In this document: positions 12,247 through 23,573 of the stretch, piece by piece
Layout of the letters: each line of letters opens with the position of its first letter
Numbering within the stretch: the stretch's first letter is position 1
DNA from: Bisporella sp. PMI_857
Lineage: Eukaryota; Ascomycota; Leotiomycetes; Helotiales; Helotiaceae
Reading direction: 5' to 3'
DNA: 64,000 nt
Assembly: GCA_021307315.1 (NCBI GenBank)
Contig: JAJSPD010000018.1
Span: 62,001 to 126,000 of the forward strand
Made by a program: the position numbers and the translations under genes
The notes under the pieces: model-generated
Databases searched by the model: none
Told to the model about the DNA's origin: nothing
What the model saw: the letters and a program-made list of their open reading frames with translations, nothing else

Positions 12247-12305
12247 GTTGTGGAATGCTGTGTAGCGTCGCTGAGGAAGGGAGAATGACTGACTGAATAG
12301 AGAGG

Positions 12306-12312
12306 TGACTCA
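12306..12312. promoter_or_regulatory. TGACTCA, Gcn4/CPC1-type site upstream of HIS7
   Basis: Perfect palindromic TGACTCA about 60 bp before the HIS7 start. This is the binding site of the bZIP factor Gcn4 (CPC1/CpcA in filamentous fungi), which switches on amino-acid biosynthesis during starvation. A related TGACTGACTGA stretch lies just downstream at about 12287-12297. Confidence 0.6.
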
Positions 12313-12903
12313 AAATTTGAACTTTATCTCATGCCCCGCACTGAATTTCTGCAGGGGACCAACTTTCGCTTATCCCAGGACTAAGAAAAGGGGGAGGGGA
12401 ACAGTGGCGATTCAGGACAAGTGCTTTCTGGATAAACAAATGGTTTAAATGGCTTATCAAATTTGTTGATAACTTTGTGGTTGCTTAAGAAGCTCTAGAA
12501 AAAGAAAGTAGATTAATCATCCTGACTTGCAGATTGCCATATTTCGTAGAACGCTCTGTGATGTAAAGTTTATGGGCCAACCTTAAGTGACGTTTGACTT
12601 ACCCTGTGCTTGCGTTCGTGTGAAATCAACTTGTTGGGCTCTCAAACGCTATATTTATTCTTCCAGATCGCCAATATACGGCAATCTTTCTCATTGGAAG
12701 ATTTCTTGCACGGATTCAAATTGACCTTACATTAATCCCTAGTCTATGCTCGCTTGCTCTTCCGAGCTTTCGTATTTAGGGTATTTTCCACTATCCAGGT
12801 ACCTCAATAGGGTATATGTGCCAAGAAACCGGGACTTCCTTCTGGGTCCGATCCGTTTTTCTTCCTCACTATATGAATCTCTTCCATAGGATCCTTGCCA
12901 CAC

Positions 12904-13436
12904 CTAACTCATTTCTCTGTTTGAATTCTTGAGGTCATAATCGTTGATAGCCTGAACCTTCACTGCAGACGCGGAATTCTGCTGCGCGTCAGTAACCACG
13001 TTCCGCAAATCACAAAACTACATACCGGATCAAAGGTGTATCCCAACCACTCCTTCACCAGCCTTCTCGCAAGCTCAATCCCGATTACCCTCTGCCCCAA
13101 GCACAGTACTTGCGCATCATTACTGAGCACTGCTCTTTCGACGCTGAAGCTGTCATGCGCAGTCACAGCCCGGATACCAGTGACTTTGTTAGCCGCGATC
13201 GCAACACCCATACCAGTCCCGCAAATCAATAATGCGCGGTCTGCCTCTCCTTTCGCAACTAGCGTCGCGGCATCTACGGCATAATGAGGATATGCGGTCT
13301 TGTCTGAGGCGGATTTTGGACCGACGTCGACTACGGATGCTACGCGGGGGTCGGCTTCGAGATCCTTCGTGATTTGCGCTTTGTAATCAAAGCCAGCATC
13401 ATCACCACCAAGTGCAATACGGAGGAGTCCTGGCAT
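12904..13436 (-). CDS. RpiB/LacAB-family sugar-phosphate isomerase, probable erythrulose-4-phosphate isomerase
   Basis: Aldose-ketose phosphate isomerase of the ribose-5-phosphate isomerase B fold. Exons 13436-13026 and 12981-12904 (162 residues); splicing gives the family C-terminus [17 protein letters not shown]. Visible features: phosphate-binding opening [19 protein letters not shown]-like AYPHYA, and the catalytic Cys in [15 protein letters not shown]. Where E. coli RpiB has SRQHND, with the His thought to open the furanose ring, this protein has AVLSNDAQ, so that His is missing; the His in GCDH is Asp here. A tetrose 4-phosphate cannot form a furanose ring, so the loss fits a four-carbon substrate. 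Next to an SDR and a DAK-type kinase, the best role is the isomerase step of tetritol breakdown (as EYI/DerI-type enzymes); ribose-5-phosphate isomerase is the alternative. Confidence 0.85.
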
Positions 13437-14396
13437 CTTAAGTTCGCAGAATTAAGGATAATAATTGAGAACCTGGGAGAGATCCTACGGGGTAATATTG
13501 AAGGACACTAGAAGATATTGAACGTGCGGAAACGCGTTCAACATTTTATTTTCTGTCTTCACATCTCGAGACTGGCTAACGCGATTCTACTATGACAACG
13601 CGGGTAAATTGGGCAATGTATTCAGCCGGGAGCTTGACAGCACGATACCTCAGTGCTTGGGCTGCGTCTCGAGGCACCTTCAAGGGTGGGGTAGTACACT
13701 CAACCTTGTCCAGATGTCTGGAGTCTCCCCAGCCCCCATCTTTCGTAGCCTGAGCCAAGTTCAACATTTGGAGACCAGGTGATGACAGAATATTCCATTC
13801 TGCCAGCGATTATCTTGCGCGATCCTAATTAATGTTCTTGACGGCGAGGTGCGTGCAAGATGAGGAAGGCAAAATCGGGTGTTTTGGATATAGGGTGGGT
13901 AATCAGGCTTCGCTGTAGGACTAATATTGCTCTGGCTGGTAAACTTTACGAAAAGTCATTGGAGATTGCAACAAAATGAAGCTGTTCTGGGTTGTGGGGC
14001 TGAGCTTGAAGTTGTTACGAGAGCTGGCAGTTCAGTTACAGTAATGCTAAGCCCGAAATCTGACAAGCTTAATTGCTTCTGAGGCCAATTTGGAGCTACG
14101 GGTGATGCAGGCCTTTCATAGAGGCCCGTTGTGTTCAGCAAGGTGCCGAAGGCGCAACCCTTTCGAAATGTCTTACCGCTACTGAATAGATGTAGATATG
14201 ACGATCCTCTCTTCGGCTGGCCTCCAAACTACACTAAGCCTACTACCATCTGTGTAGTGGCAGAAAGATATTCACTATAGTCATTGCAACAGCTTGGTGT
14301 GGAGAAGGTTTGTTTGAAGTAAGTCAGGGTTCTCATTCCCTTTTTTTATCTTTACTATAACTCCTCCCCAGCGCTGTTCTGACGACTACCCTAAAA
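13437..14396. other. Intergenic, ~960 bp, RpiB promoter side
   Basis: Contains the RpiB-like gene promoter, with CGGGGTAA at 13488-13495 that matches half of the palindrome in front of the kinase gene. Two minus-strand open frames (13767-13576 and 14141-13956) have slight protein-like composition but no family resemblance I can name. Confidence 0.35.
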
Positions 14397-15351
14397 CTAC
14401 CATCCGCCGACAATGCCAGCAATTGGCATGTCGATACCAGTGGTATAACTTGCGGTGTCGCTCAAAAGATACACATATGCGCCTCCCAACTCCTGAGGCA
14501 GTGCCAGCCGGGGCATGCCACCATAGTACTTCATCTTTGTTTCCCAGTCTGGCTGTTGCTCAACATAATATGTGAGGGCAGTCTTCACGTAACCTGGGGA
14601 GATGCTGTTGACTCTGATACCGTACTGTGCCCACTCCATTGCAAGAGTGTGGGTCATGTTCCGGACCGCAGCCTTAGTAGCGCCATATGGTGCAGATGGT
14701 GCAGCCTGTCTCAATTAGCTTTCTAGATGTTTACGGTCAGCTCAGACGCACATACTCTGTTTGGTCTATAAGAAGTCATGGATGCTGTGAAAACGATGGA
14801 TCCCTTAGTTCCAGTCTTGATGAAGGACTTGGCTGCTGCTGTCGCACAATTCCAAGCTCCAAAGACATTGAGCTTGAATAGCTGCTCTACTTGGGCTATG
14901 CTGAACTCCAACGCAGGCAAATGTCTTGTCATCCCAGCGTTCGAGATCATACCATCAAATCGTCCAGACTTCTCAACAATGGTATCTATCGCCTTTGTAA
15001 CACTTTCTTCCGAGGTTACGTCTACGTGAAGGTACTCTAATTTCCCAGGGTTAAGCTTTTGTAGAGCATTGAAGTCGTCGGTCGGAGAGGAGATGTCGAG
15101 GGAGTACACAACCGCTGCTTCGTTTGCCAGACAAACCTGTGCTAGTCCAAGCCCAATACCTTGGTTCGCACCAGTGACTGTATGATGTTAGAATTACCTA
15201 TCGAGCAGGAGAATTGCGAGCAGCCGAATTGTAATCACTGCGAAAACTTACTTGCAATAACTTTGCCAGCTAACGTGATCTTGTAATCAAAATCTGGGGG
15301 AGGAATGGTGCTCTGGGTAGTACCCTCTGGTGCTGGTGTTAAAGAACCCAT
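14397..15351 (-). CDS. Short-chain dehydrogenase/reductase, probable polyol (tetritol/ketose) dehydrogenase
   Basis: Classical SDR of 276 residues that oxidises or reduces a polyol/ketose pair with NAD(P). Exons 15351-15252, 15177-14756, 14705-14397, all in phase. The cofactor loop TGANQGIGLG is formed across the first intron; SNAGM (structural NAG), FTASMTSY with catalytic Ser, and PYGATKAAV with the Tyr-x3-Lys pair complete the active site. The N-terminal Pro-rich tail before the Rossmann fold (PAPEGTTQSTIPPPDFDYK) is typical of fungal L-xylulose reductase / sorbose reductase / mannitol dehydrogenase-like members. It is divergent from an MFS transporter over about 680 bp and lies upstream of the isomerase gene on the same strand, so it likely makes erythrulose from a tetritol. 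The exact polyol is an inference. Confidence 0.85.
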
Positions 15352-16033
15352 TTGTATAGACTCTATCGTCCGAAGGTAGGAGATCGTGAATATCGAAAGA
15401 CAACTTTATATTTTGGCAACTGGAGATCCTGGAAGGGAACAGATTAGAGAACAACTAAGAGGGAACACATCTTGTTATATCTGCTGAAGATTGGCCTGCC
15501 TTTACTGGCATTGCTCGTGGCAACCCCATTGCTTGAAGAATTCTTTTGAGAAATTCAATTGTTACGCGGCACTGTCAGAAACAGCAATCTTTGAGGCCGC
15601 GACGTGTTTTGGCCGAGATTGTACGTATGACCGCGAGACGCGGATGTGCTCGTTTCCCCAGCACCAACATAAAAAGGTTATTCGCCTGGCCCCCGACTCG
15701 CGATGGACATACTTCCGGGTTGCGGCGAGATGTTACCTGAACTAGCAATGTGGATCTAGGTTAGCTCTCTTCCCACAATTCCAGGTTCAAGTTCCGCAGA
15801 TTTGGGATGATTGTGGAGGCCAAAACTTGGAGAAATGGGGTGGGTGGAGACCCCACAGGAGTCAAATATGACTAGAGATATCAATTATTCGAAACATGGG
15901 GTGACGGCTGTTGATATAAGACATTCTCATCCGTCATGAGGAAAAATCCTTTCCTGTCTCATCAACCAACCTTACAACTCGGTCTTCTTATCCTGGTGTT
16001 CTTTTCACTCCGATTGATTACGAAGATTTCATC
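15352..16033. other. Divergent promoter, SDR and MFS transporter
   Basis: About 680 bp shared by two divergent genes. It holds a palindrome CCGCG-AGA-CGCGG (15631-15643), a CCCCGACTCG element (15691-15700) close to the ACCCCGAGTCG of the kinase/regulator promoter, and GGGGTGACGG at about 15898. These are candidate sites for the cluster's Zn2Cys6 regulator. Confidence 0.4.
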
Positions 16034-17645
16034 ATGCTTGGCAACAAAAAGACGGATGATTCACGGCCGCAGTCGGTCGAGAATGAAGAGCTCGAAAGAA
16101 CCAAGAGCGAAGAGATCGAGCAGATGGCTAATGGCTATCAGCCAGGAACTGACGAAGAGAGAAAGCTAGTGAGAAAGATCGATCTTTTCCTCATGCCCAA
16201 TATCTTCATCATGTACCTTCTCTCATATATGGACCGCACAAAGTAAGTCATCCACTCCAAAGTCATGATGGGTCTGGACATTAATCGAGAACAGCATCGG
16301 AAATGCGAAAATTGCGGGAATGGCCCACGATCTTAATCTTGACTCCGCCCGCTACTCTGTCGTACTTGTGGTTTTCTTCGCAGGATACGTTGCAATGGAG
16401 GTAAGTGAGGCACTCTCGAGGGCAAAGTTTCCTATTCTAGCTTCTCATCGGTGTATGAAAAATATTCTAGTAGTATACGAAGTTAAATTCCCTAGTATAA
16501 GCATTGCTGACTCAAGAGCCTTATGACAGGTCCCATCTAACATGTTGCTCACGAAAATTGGTCGTCCCTCCATCTTCCTCCCATGTATCATGTTTCTCTG
16601 GGGTTGCATGACTATTGGAATGGGTTTCGTCAACAGCTATCATGGTGTCATTGCTTTCCGTGTCGTGATTGGTTGTCTCGAGGCTGGGTTCGCACCAGGT
16701 GTTTTACTCGTCCTTTCCTCCTGGTACAAGAAAGCAGAACAATCCCGTCGTTTCTCTATATATATTGGTGCTGCCATCCTTTCTGGCGCATTTGGTGGCT
16801 TGATTGGCGGTGGGATCACAGATGGAATGGAAGGCACTGCCGGGCTTCGCGGCTGGAGATGGCTCTTCATTGTTGAGGGTGCGCTGACTTCCGCATGGAG
16901 TATCATCGCGTACTTCCTCCTCCTAGATTTTCCTGCAAACGAGAAGAGCTTCTCCCCCCGCGAGAGGGAACTCGCTATGCAGCGAATTGCTTACGACCAA
17001 CTCACTGTCCAGGTCGACGGTCCAGAAATCGGCCATCTGAAGGCGCTCCTTGTTGCAGCCAGAAACTGGAGGCTTTGGGCATTTACTGTCGGATATATGA
17101 CCATTGTCGGCTCTTCCACCCTTTCTTACTTCTATCCAACCTTGGTTCAAGGGCTCGGCTACAGCTCCCGCGATGCGCAATACATGACCGTGCCCATCTA
17201 TATGGTAGCCTTCGTGGCAACCGCCTTTTCCGGGTACTATATGGATCGCTTTAGCCACAACCGAGGATGGGCGCTTGCCAGCTGGATGGGTCTTGCGCTC
17301 ATCTGCTCTGCTTGTGTCCTCGGGATCTATAACTTCGTGGCTCGTTACGTTCTGCTCGTCTTCATGGCTGCTGGTCTCTGGGCCTCCAACGCTATTGCCC
17401 TTTCCTATGCATCCAGTACTTTTGGTGAGATGCCCAACGAGGTCCGTGCCATCTCGCTCGCCTTTGTCAATGCCATGGGTAACTTGGCTTCCATCTATGG
17501 CGCATACTTGTATCCATCCAAACAAGCACCCAAATACATGCAAGGCTTTGGCGTCACCACTGCCATGTGTGCGCTTGGTATTTGCATTTACATTTTCCTC
17601 CAGATCATGCTGAAGCGTCGTCCAGCTACCCAGAAGGTCTACTAG
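16034..17645 (+). CDS. MFS transporter, anion:cation symporter (Dal5/allantoate permease-like) family
   Basis: Plasma-membrane major facilitator of 476 residues. Exons 16034-16242, 16295-16400, 16530-17645. Splicing produces the family signature LSYMDRTNIGNAKIAGM after TM1, and the second join gives AMEVPSNMLLTKIGRPS, the usual TM2-TM3 loop with the RP pair. GWRWLFIVEGALT (TM5-TM6) is also characteristic. The N-terminal tail is soluble and charged, and the last segment ends with a short basic tail. About twelve hydrophobic segments are visible. This family usually moves organic anions, vitamins or allantoate, so in this cluster it may import a four-carbon acid or a polyol; the substrate is not readable from sequence. 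Position between the SDR and the regulator suggests uptake of the cluster's carbon source. Confidence 0.88.
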
Positions 17646-18824
17646 GGTTGGGTGTGGAGGAGGGGATAATGCTGAGCGTTCTGACTTTGTTATTTCGAGC
17701 GTATATTAATGTTTTTGTGTGTAATACATGCGCGATGATTGAATAATCATTCAAAGTGTATAAATAAAACATTGTTTTGGTTTTAGATTCTATGAACTAA
17801 GTTTTGAACATTTAAAATCCAATATTGTACAAGCTTTATAAAACTATTCAGTCACACCTCTCAACCTGCAAAAGCTTCCACGCCAGAGAGTCAGCTTAGG
17901 AGGTCGCTACGCCTCCGAACCACACAACCGTGCGACAGAGCTTGCGAGACTCTATTCGCAAGGCGTGGCCTCAATTTCTCAAAGATCCCGAAATCGCCAA
18001 ACTCGACCTCGTCGTTTATATTGACATTGGCGATGACATGTTGGAAAAATTTAACTGGAAAGGCCAACAGCCATTCTCCGTTCCTGCGGCCTGTAAAGTG
18101 CCTTGCAGATCCGACATGTATATGGCTAAGCGCGTATACAAATTAGCAATATTTTAGTGAGCATCTTGCTGTTTAAGGTACGAGAAATTAAAAATTAATA
18201 TATCACAAGAATACTAACTCGTATACTATCATACCATGTGAGGCGGCCCGACAACGAAGAATTTGAATATCAGCGCAGTAGCAACGAAGGAAAGAATCTT
18301 TGCGAACGATTTCAATGGATCACAAGCGCACAACGCCAAATCTCAGATGACAGTGACGGCTGATCTATGGTTACAGGATCAATTAAGGTGTGGGGCATCA
18401 ACAAGGTCGAGTTTATCTAGCTATGTAGAGCCATTAATGAAGCAAGATGTGATAGATTCAAGTAGAATACCGACTGTTGCGAGTAGATCAGAGACTACAC
18501 CAGGCAGTACGAGTGTAAGTCAAGGAAAGTGTGCAGTTTTTAGTACCGGATTGAAAGTAGCCTGGGAGGACGTAGTAACAGTTTTTATGGGGAGCCGTGA
18601 GAGTGGTGTAGGTGCGAAGGAGATGCGAGAGTGCGCCGCACTGATAACTGATCCTAGACTGCCATGCGTTATCTTACACCTCTGCTGCTAACCTAGTCAT
18701 GGTTTGCCCCACGATTTTCCCTATCTTAATCTACCAATGTCTTCTCTATCATTACCTTTCAGAACAGCTTACATCTCTCAACAATCCCATATGATATCCT
18801 TGTATTTCGTGCGCCAAACACGTT
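17646..18824. other. Intergenic, ~1.2 kb, unidentified open frames
   Basis: Two plus-strand open frames, 17930-18157 and 18263-18691 (142 codons), show weak protein-like composition but no motif, no convincing start context and no splice signals that join them. Most of the stretch is probably the shared 3' flank of the convergent MFS and regulator genes. Confidence 0.25.
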
Positions 18825-20881
18825 TCAAGGCAAGATACCGGCAACGCCGTCCTCATCCGAATCTATCTTCTGCCACTCCTTATACAAGTTCTCCCGCAAC
18901 GTCAACATCGGCCATCCCGTCCTCGCTTCACAAAGATTGATTAGAGAGATGATTTCATTGCGTTGCTGGAGTTCTTGTACACAGAGTCCAGCTCCGTATA
19001 AGCATTGTGCCGAGACTATTTGACAGCCTTCGTCCGTGAGCTCCGTGGCGATTCCGCAGATGACAGCGACAGCTTCGGAAAGGGTTTTCTTCACAGGGTC
19101 AGTTTTCCGGTTACTGGTTGGCCAAGACTTATAAAAAAGGATGCGATATAGGATTTGATTTACCTGGATCTTTTGGTAGGATTTAAATCCTGGCATGGCA
19201 GGTCGGTGTAACATGATTAATATGCGTGCGAAATGATATGTTTGCAAAGCAACGCCTGAAAATCATGAGTTTATTGCCTCGAAGAGCAGACTATTACATA
19301 CCAAATTTTGGTGGATGTATCCATATAGGCTGAACAATCAATCCTGGCTGTGCCCGGGGTGTCGGTAGAGGCGTGAATTCTGTATTTAGGAAAGATTTCC
19401 ACCTGTCCAGCCTCGCAAGCAACTCATCTGCAGCGTCAATCCTTCTCTGAAGCGCCAATCCCGTCAAATCTCCTGGCTCGGCACAATAGTTCACTGCTTG
19501 GGATAATAGATATGTGCCCTGGTCTGCAAGTTCATATGAATTGAGCTCTGGATAGTCCTTTACCGGTTTCCAAATACTCAAACAGCGTCTGCGCTCACGA
19601 AACGCAGCCCAGATATCCTGCCGTAGCCATGCCCACCATATCGCCTGCCTGATACCCCCAGAAGCACCATTGACATTTTGCGATCTCTGGATCCAGAAAA
19701 CGCCTTTCAGGTGTCGTTGCCAGCCACTATCAGATTCGTCTAGCATCTCATATGTAGAGATCACTATCGCTGTGGCAAGAATATATTCTGAGCGGGCATA
19801 GCTTTGAAACTGGAGGGCTGTTTGGACATAGTGAAGAGTTTCGTAATAGTATTCAATGGCTAAGTTGCGGTCTAACCCCATATTAGCGTCACCGGCTATA
19901 TTTTGTCGTGAGAGATGCTGGGCTGAGAGGGCTAGAATAGCTTTCATTAGCCCAATGTTGCGTATTGCAAGCCGTGCCGTATACACGGAGAAGAACCTCG
20001 CAGGGTCGGATATATCCAACTAAACATCAACATCAGCAATAAATCTATAATCTTAATAAATGCTTTGATGAGTTAACCCACCCATAGAGAAGCATGGTCT
20101 ACAAAATTTTTGAATATTGGAATCTCGAAGTCCTTGAGCACGATATCTTGATCCAGCTGCCATGATCGTGCTTCTATGCCATTTAAACGTGCCGACTCAT
20201 CTTCGACAGCTTTTCTGATGGCACTTGGGAGAGGCACTCCTCTCGACCGAGGAGTCTCGGGCAGGGCTGCTCTAGAGGTTGCAGTTGGAGAAGTAGCACG
20301 CGAAGCTCCTCGTGAGAATCCCTTATTTGCATGCACTGCATCTGCAGCGAGAAGATTCAGCCATCTCGAGGAGGCCACATCAGGCAAGAATTGGTCTGAT
20401 GTAACTGTGTTTGCCGGCGAAATAGCATTAATCTGGCTGTTGAGATTATCCTGGTCCTGATCTGAGAACGCAAGCTCGTGGTGGATGGGAGTTTCTTGCT
20501 GTGGAACAGCATTTCTTTGCGAAACTATAGATTGGTCTATAGGAGGGTTTGGGCGAGTTAATGGCTTGCTCTCAGCAATACCCTGCGACGCCGGACTCGG
20601 CCAGACGCAGACTCTGTCTGATAGAACGCAACTACCACATCGAGGGTTCTGCTCGTCACATTTCTTATGTCTTTTCCGGCACGTGATGCTAAACTCAGAG
20701 TTAATACATTTTAACACATTCCGAATTCGGTCAAGAATGTCCTGTATCTCAGAGAAGCCTACCAGCCAGTCTTACACCTTAGCCCTTTGCTCCGCGACTT
20801 GCGGGGCGCTTTCCTCTGACCTGGGGTCGCAGATGTCTGTGCGGCGCCCACAATCAGATGGACTCGTCCATTTGAGTCCAT
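18825..20881 (-). CDS. Zn2Cys6 transcription factor of the tetritol cluster
   Basis: Nuclear regulator of about 624 residues. Exons 20881-20763, 20688-20082, 20019-19302 and 19255-18825. The zinc cluster is built across intron 1: KTGCITCRKRHKKCDEQ followed by RCGSCVLSDRVC, giving the six cysteines with normal spacing, preceded by basic RKSRSKG. The middle (LDISDPARFFSVYTA onwards) is the fungal transcription-factor domain with helical repeats; SILALSAQHL-like ILALSAQHL is typical. A 75-nt stretch after the codon for KIQ in the last exon has a GT..AG look and is in frame without stops, so it may be a retained or optional intron. It is divergent from the DAK-family kinase gene over about 730 bp and probably controls it, as EUF1 does for erythritol use in Yarrowia; that functional link is an inference. 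Confidence 0.88.
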
Positions 20882-20929
20882 GCTGGCGGCATCAGAACGG
20901 CGTCGGCAGTGCGAGGATTATGATGTTGA

Positions 20930-20940
20930 CGACTCGGGGT
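20930..20940. promoter_or_regulatory. CGACTCGGGGT element, 50 bp upstream of regulator start
   Basis: Exact reverse complement of the ACCCCGAGTCG present in the palindrome at 21461-21483. Its closeness to the regulator start suggests autoregulation; this is an inference. Confidence 0.4.
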
Positions 20941-21460
20941 GAACGAGATAGGCGAGAGGTTTTGCAAAAGCGCACCTATTTTCACCATACTGGAAGCGCA
21001 GGCTCTAGCCGAGTCGCGGTTCCGAAGAGACCATCTAACTCTGCTTGTTGATGGGTTGCAATTTTCTCCACATGAGGCAAATTCTCGCAAACATGCAGTA
21101 AACGTAGATCGATGTGGCCCATAATGCCTCGAGACGCACTGCGCTTGGCGTGCACGAGTCATGGAATCCACACATCGTGTCACTGGGGCCACTTTTGACG
21201 TTTAAGTGAAAACAGAGAAGCAGGAGCGCGAGACTGAAGTCGACTACAGGCCTGTCCACTTAAGCCTCATCTCCCCACTAAGTCCAAATTGGTGTTTTGG
21301 AGTTGAGAACGCTTTATCAATATGCCTAGTAAAGGTTATTGGAAACCATCCAGCTGGAATATATGGGGAAGCGGGCATTTAGCCGGCAGCCCCTGTTGAG
21401 ACTCGGCTAATTAGACTATCTCGCTTAGTCACAGCCCCCCTTTTTGCGGCCTAGGATGTA

Positions 21461-21483
21461 TTTACCCCGAGTCGAGGGGTAAA
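21461..21483. promoter_or_regulatory. 23-bp palindrome upstream of kinase gene
   Basis: Perfect 8-bp arms TTTACCCC and GGGGTAAA separated by GAGTCGA, about 130 bp before the kinase start. A candidate operator for the adjacent Zn2Cys6 factor. The half-site CGGGGTAA recurs 52 bp upstream of the RpiB-like gene. Confidence 0.45.
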
Positions 21484-21615
21484 GTGGTGGCTAGTCACGA
21501 TGTTCGACTTGACGCCATTGCATTGTCAATATAATACAAATCCAAGTCAAGTGTGAGAAGAGAGACAGCCTATCACATATACAGAAGTGTTGTCTCTTTG
21601 CCGTACCTGTTGATC

Positions 21616-23573
21616 ATGTCTACCAAGCACTACTTTCCGGCTGATTCAGTCAATACTCTGGTACCAAAGTATCTGAAGAATTTAACCTACAAAGATCCAA
21701 ACCTTGCGTACATTGAATCAGAAAGAGTGATATATAGCAAATCGCATAATCGGGCCAATGTCGCCGTGATCTCAGGTGGAGGTTCAGGCCATGAGCCCTC
21801 ATGGTCGGGATATGTTGGAAATGGACTTCTTGCTGGTGCCGCCTGTGGGGATATATTTGCAAGTCCAAGTATGAAGCAAGTTTTGGCGGCGGTTACCGCG
21901 TTACCTTCCGATCAAGGCACCATTTTGATGATTACCAACTATACTGGTGACAGACTACACTTCGGTCTTGCTGCGGAAAGAGCGTTGGCTACGGGTTTTA
22001 CAAAGAATATCATAGTCCTTCCAGCGACTGACGATGTATCAATTGGAAAGAACAAAGCTTCAATCGTGGGAAGGAGAGGAATGCCGGGACATATGATCAG
22101 CAAGTAACATGCCCTGCATATTTTGATATAATCTAATTGTTCCTGGTAGCCATGAAGATTGTGGGCGCAGCTGCTTCAAAGGGGATGAGCTTTAACAAGA
22201 CTGTTGCTTTTGGTAAAGCCATAAACTCGCAATTAGTATCTATTGGCTCTACACTTGACCATTGTCACGTGCCTGGGAGGGAGAATCATGAGTCTATTCC
22301 AGACGACATCTGTGTAGTCGGTGCTGGTATCCACAACGAGCCTGTATGTCAGTTGTTGAAGTCTTTATTATACATGTTCACAAAAGAGTACAGGGAGCCA
22401 AGAAAATATCACCATTTCCGACCGTCGAGAACTTAATTGCGGAACTACTTGCCATGTTATGTGATCCTCACGACCAAGAGCGAGCTTTTGTCAAATTCAG
22501 CAAAGGTGACGAAGTTGTGCTTCTTATTAACAACTATGGTGGGTTGTCAGAGTTAGAGCTTGGAGCATTGAGCTTAGAGGTTCTCCAACAACTAAGTGGG
22601 TTCTGCCAAAGGTCTCCGCGTTCAATCATTAACAAACCCAGATTCGACGTGGTCGATAAAACCGATAAAAATGTACTCGGGTGCCTTTGAGTCATCGTTG
22701 AACGGCCCTGGATTCTCAATATCCCTTTGTAATCTTACTACAGCTGCCAAAAATAGCGAGTCAACGGTATCAGAGTTCATTGAGCTTCTCAACGACGCGA
22801 CATCGGCACTTGCATGGCCGAATACTTCCTCGACTTCATTGAATACACCCAGAGAACCAGTTGAAGCCCCAGAGGCTACCAGCTCGATGAGAACTGAAGT
22901 GCCTGAATCTGAAGATATCAAGAGTAAGCTTTGAATGCATCAAAAGCCGGGTATCTCTAACCTCAAACTAGCTGAACCGTCCCGTCTAAATAATATTGTA
23001 CGACGTGGCTGCGAACGTGCTATTGCAGCGGAGCCAAATCTCACAAAATGGGACATGGTAATGGGGGATGGCGATTGTGGAGAAGCCGTCGAAGGCGTTT
23101 CAAAAGCTGTACTCAAGACTCTTGATCTAACCACAAAGACGGGATCTATCTTCGATCTCCTCTATGCAACAATCGACAATGTGGACGACATGGGCGGTAC
23201 CCTTGGAGCGATCCTTGGTATCTTCCTCTCTGCTCTTACCACAAATCTCCGCTCCCGGACTTCTTCCTCGCCCAACTATGCTACCGCAACAGCCGCCGCT
23301 GTGACTGCATTAAAACAGTACACCGGTGCCCGAGAAGGCGACCGCACTGTGATGGATGTATTATTACCTTTTGCTGCGACCTTTGAAGAGACCGGAGATT
23401 TTGCCAAGGCGGTAGCTGTTGCACAAGAGAAGGCGGAGGCGACGAGATATCTGAAGCCCAAGTTCGGAAGAGCAAGTTATGTCGGTGCTGGTGGGAAGGA
23501 GCAGGAACTACCTGACCCAGGAGCATGGGCTCTTAAGGAGATGTTGGTCGGAATGCTCGAGGGGGCCGAATAA
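21616..23573 (+). CDS. Dihydroxyacetone-kinase-family kinase, probable erythrulose kinase
   Basis: ATP-dependent ketose kinase, 587 residues, DAK1 (DhaK-like) plus DAK2 (DhaL-like) domains as in all eukaryotic members. Exons 21616-22099, 22150-22343, 22394-22595, 22642-22923, 22972-23573, phases all consistent; intron 1 is GC..AG (GCAAGT donor), and only this choice restores the family length between GRRGMPG and KIVGAA. DAK1 motifs: GGGSGHEPSWSGYVG, ITNYTGD, LDHCHVPGR and GAGIHNEPGAK with the substrate-binding His, NNYGG, LNGPGFSISL. DAK2 motifs: GDGDCGEAVEG for Mg-ATP, DMGGTLGA and GDRTVMDVLLP. A Ser-Thr-rich linker separates the domains. Beside an RpiB-like isomerase and an SDR, phosphorylation of L- or D-erythrulose is more likely than glycerol-derived dihydroxyacetone, which remains the alternative. 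Confidence 0.92.

Larger units (their letters stand above)
20882..21615. other. Divergent promoter, regulator and kinase
   Basis: About 730 bp between two divergent cluster genes. It contains the 11-mer ACCCCGAGTCG twice, once in each orientation, near the two start sites (details in separate entries). No gene is seen. Confidence 0.5.
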
